Positions 39,933 through 40,410 of a DNA stretch of 40,410 nt are shown one piece after another. Source of the stretch: a virus. The stretch covers positions 1 to 40,410 of IMG/VR virus record IMGVR_UViG_3300037277_000065. The stretch is one strand, 5' to 3'. How positions within the stretch are numbered: position 1 is the first letter of the stretch; every line of letters starts with the position of its first letter. Below the pieces are notes generated by a model. That model was not told the DNA's origin. It ran no database searches and worked only from the letters and a program-made list of their open reading frames with translations. Made by a program: the position numbers and the translations under genes.

Positions 39933-39954
39933 AAATGGAGTCTGACCTCCATTT
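39933..39954 (-). terminator. short hairpin terminator
   Basis: AAATGGAG (39933-39940) and CTCCATTT (39947-39954) around a six-base loop, followed on the minus strand by TTATT. It probably ends transcription from the right-edge gene. Confidence 0.65.
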
Positions 39955-39965
39955 GATTACTTATA

Positions 39966-40005
39966 CCTGACCTGTTATTTTATGAGAAAAAAATAACAGG
40001 TCAGG
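39966..40005. terminator. 16-bp hairpin after right-edge gene
   Basis: CCTGACCTGTTATTTT (39966-39981) pairs exactly with 39990-40005 around an eight-base loop. It follows the stop of the right-edge gene and forms a tandem with the next hairpin. It may terminate or stabilise the transcript. Confidence 0.7.
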
Positions 40006-40011
40006 GTCAAA

Positions 40012-40410
40012 TTAGGCACTGTGGTCGCCTAAGTGAGCCAGTGTAGACTCATCATTGCTGTCTTTGCAGTCAGAGCAGAAATAATCGATTCTTGTTGGCA
40101 ACACTCTGTAGTAGAGATCGGATGGACAAAAACCTTCAAATTCTGTATTCTTTACAGTTGTAACTTTCTTGCATCCAGCACACTCGTATTTGACGTCTCT
40201 CAAGAACATATCCTCAATATATCTTCTTGGGCTGGCGCTTACAACATCGATAATCCTACCATTATCTAAGATTATCATTAAGCAACTTGCTTCATAGATA
40301 CTATCTACAGTGGAATACTTATCAGAACAACTAAGAAGTTTATTTTCATAATAAGCTATTGAGGTATCTACGTCATGCGAGCTTTTCGCGGATATGAGTT
40401 TCGACTGGAT
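40012..40410 (-). CDS. zinc-ribbon protein, partial (runs off right edge)
   Basis: The frame that contains MIILDNGRIIDVV stays open upstream to the window edge (IQSKLISAKSSHD... in the same frame), and no ribosome site precedes the ATG at 40278, so the gene very likely begins outside the window. At least 132 residues are visible. They include ECAGCKKVT and FCSDCKDS, two CxxC pairs with a further Cys between them (GFCPSD), a zinc ribbon. The DNA- or RNA-binding role of such ribbons is general knowledge. The exact function is unknown. Confidence 0.75.
   Translation of the reverse strand: MQSKLISAKSSHDVDTSIAYYENKLLSCSDKYSTVDSIYEASCLMIILDNGRIIDVVSASPRRYIEDMFLRDVKYECAGCKKVTTVKNTEFEGFCPSDLYYRVLPTRIDYFCSDCKDSNDESTLAHLGDHSA

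Overview
The window looks like part of a large tailed-phage genome (Caudoviricetes) from a low-GC Gram-positive (Firmicutes-like) host. The evidence is AT-rich DNA, strong GGAGG-type ribosome binding sites, near-consensus sigma-A-type promoters, a large terminase subunit, a portal protein, several tail fibres, and a block of phage replication and recombination genes. I see no integrase, rRNA, tRNA or CRISPR array.

Layout. Positions 1-1783 (minus strand) hold four small unrecognised genes behind a consensus promoter. Positions 1910-4334 (plus) hold two small unknown genes and the large terminase. Positions 4347-11140 (minus) are a fibre region: three proteins with an Mtd-type N-terminal module (103, 420 and 1470 aa) and two small accessory proteins. 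Positions 11275-12327 (minus) encode a coiled-coil protein. From a divergent promoter pair (12365-12449), the plus strand carries four unrecognised, probably virion-associated proteins (12482-17079). Three of them have glycine-rich membrane-like segments, and the last ends in a WYL-like domain. A fourth Mtd-type fibre and a 211-aa protein follow. After a palindromic terminator and three abutting or closely spaced DnaA boxes (19985-20055) come a small protein, a 609-aa unknown, the portal, a 58-aa ORF and a 2298-aa RNA polymerase. A 115-aa gene with its own TTGACA promoter and a strongly structured, probably non-coding RNA (31651-31749) end the plus-strand block.

Positions 31830-40410 (minus) form the nucleic-acid metabolism block: a DinG/XPD-like Fe-S helicase, a RuvC-like nuclease, a metallophosphoesterase, a deoxynucleoside monophosphate kinase-like P-loop protein, a zinc-containing SSB-like protein, an HU protein and several unknowns. 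The last gene runs off the right edge, and a gene also runs off the left edge.

The most notable item is the RNA polymerase. It is one polypeptide in which an almost complete bacterial beta subunit is fused to an almost complete beta-prime subunit. It keeps the catalytic NADFDGD loop, trigger loop, bridge region and second zinc site, but lacks the N-terminal beta-prime zinc domain. It sits beside the portal among virion genes, which suggests, but does not prove, that it is packaged in the particle and injected, possibly with the membrane-like proteins. Other points are an inverted-repeat pair of fibre genes that could recombine to switch fibres (54-bp perfect repeat), the DnaA-box cluster, and the multi-helix RNA. 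No strand contains a gene-free stretch longer than about 200 bases.
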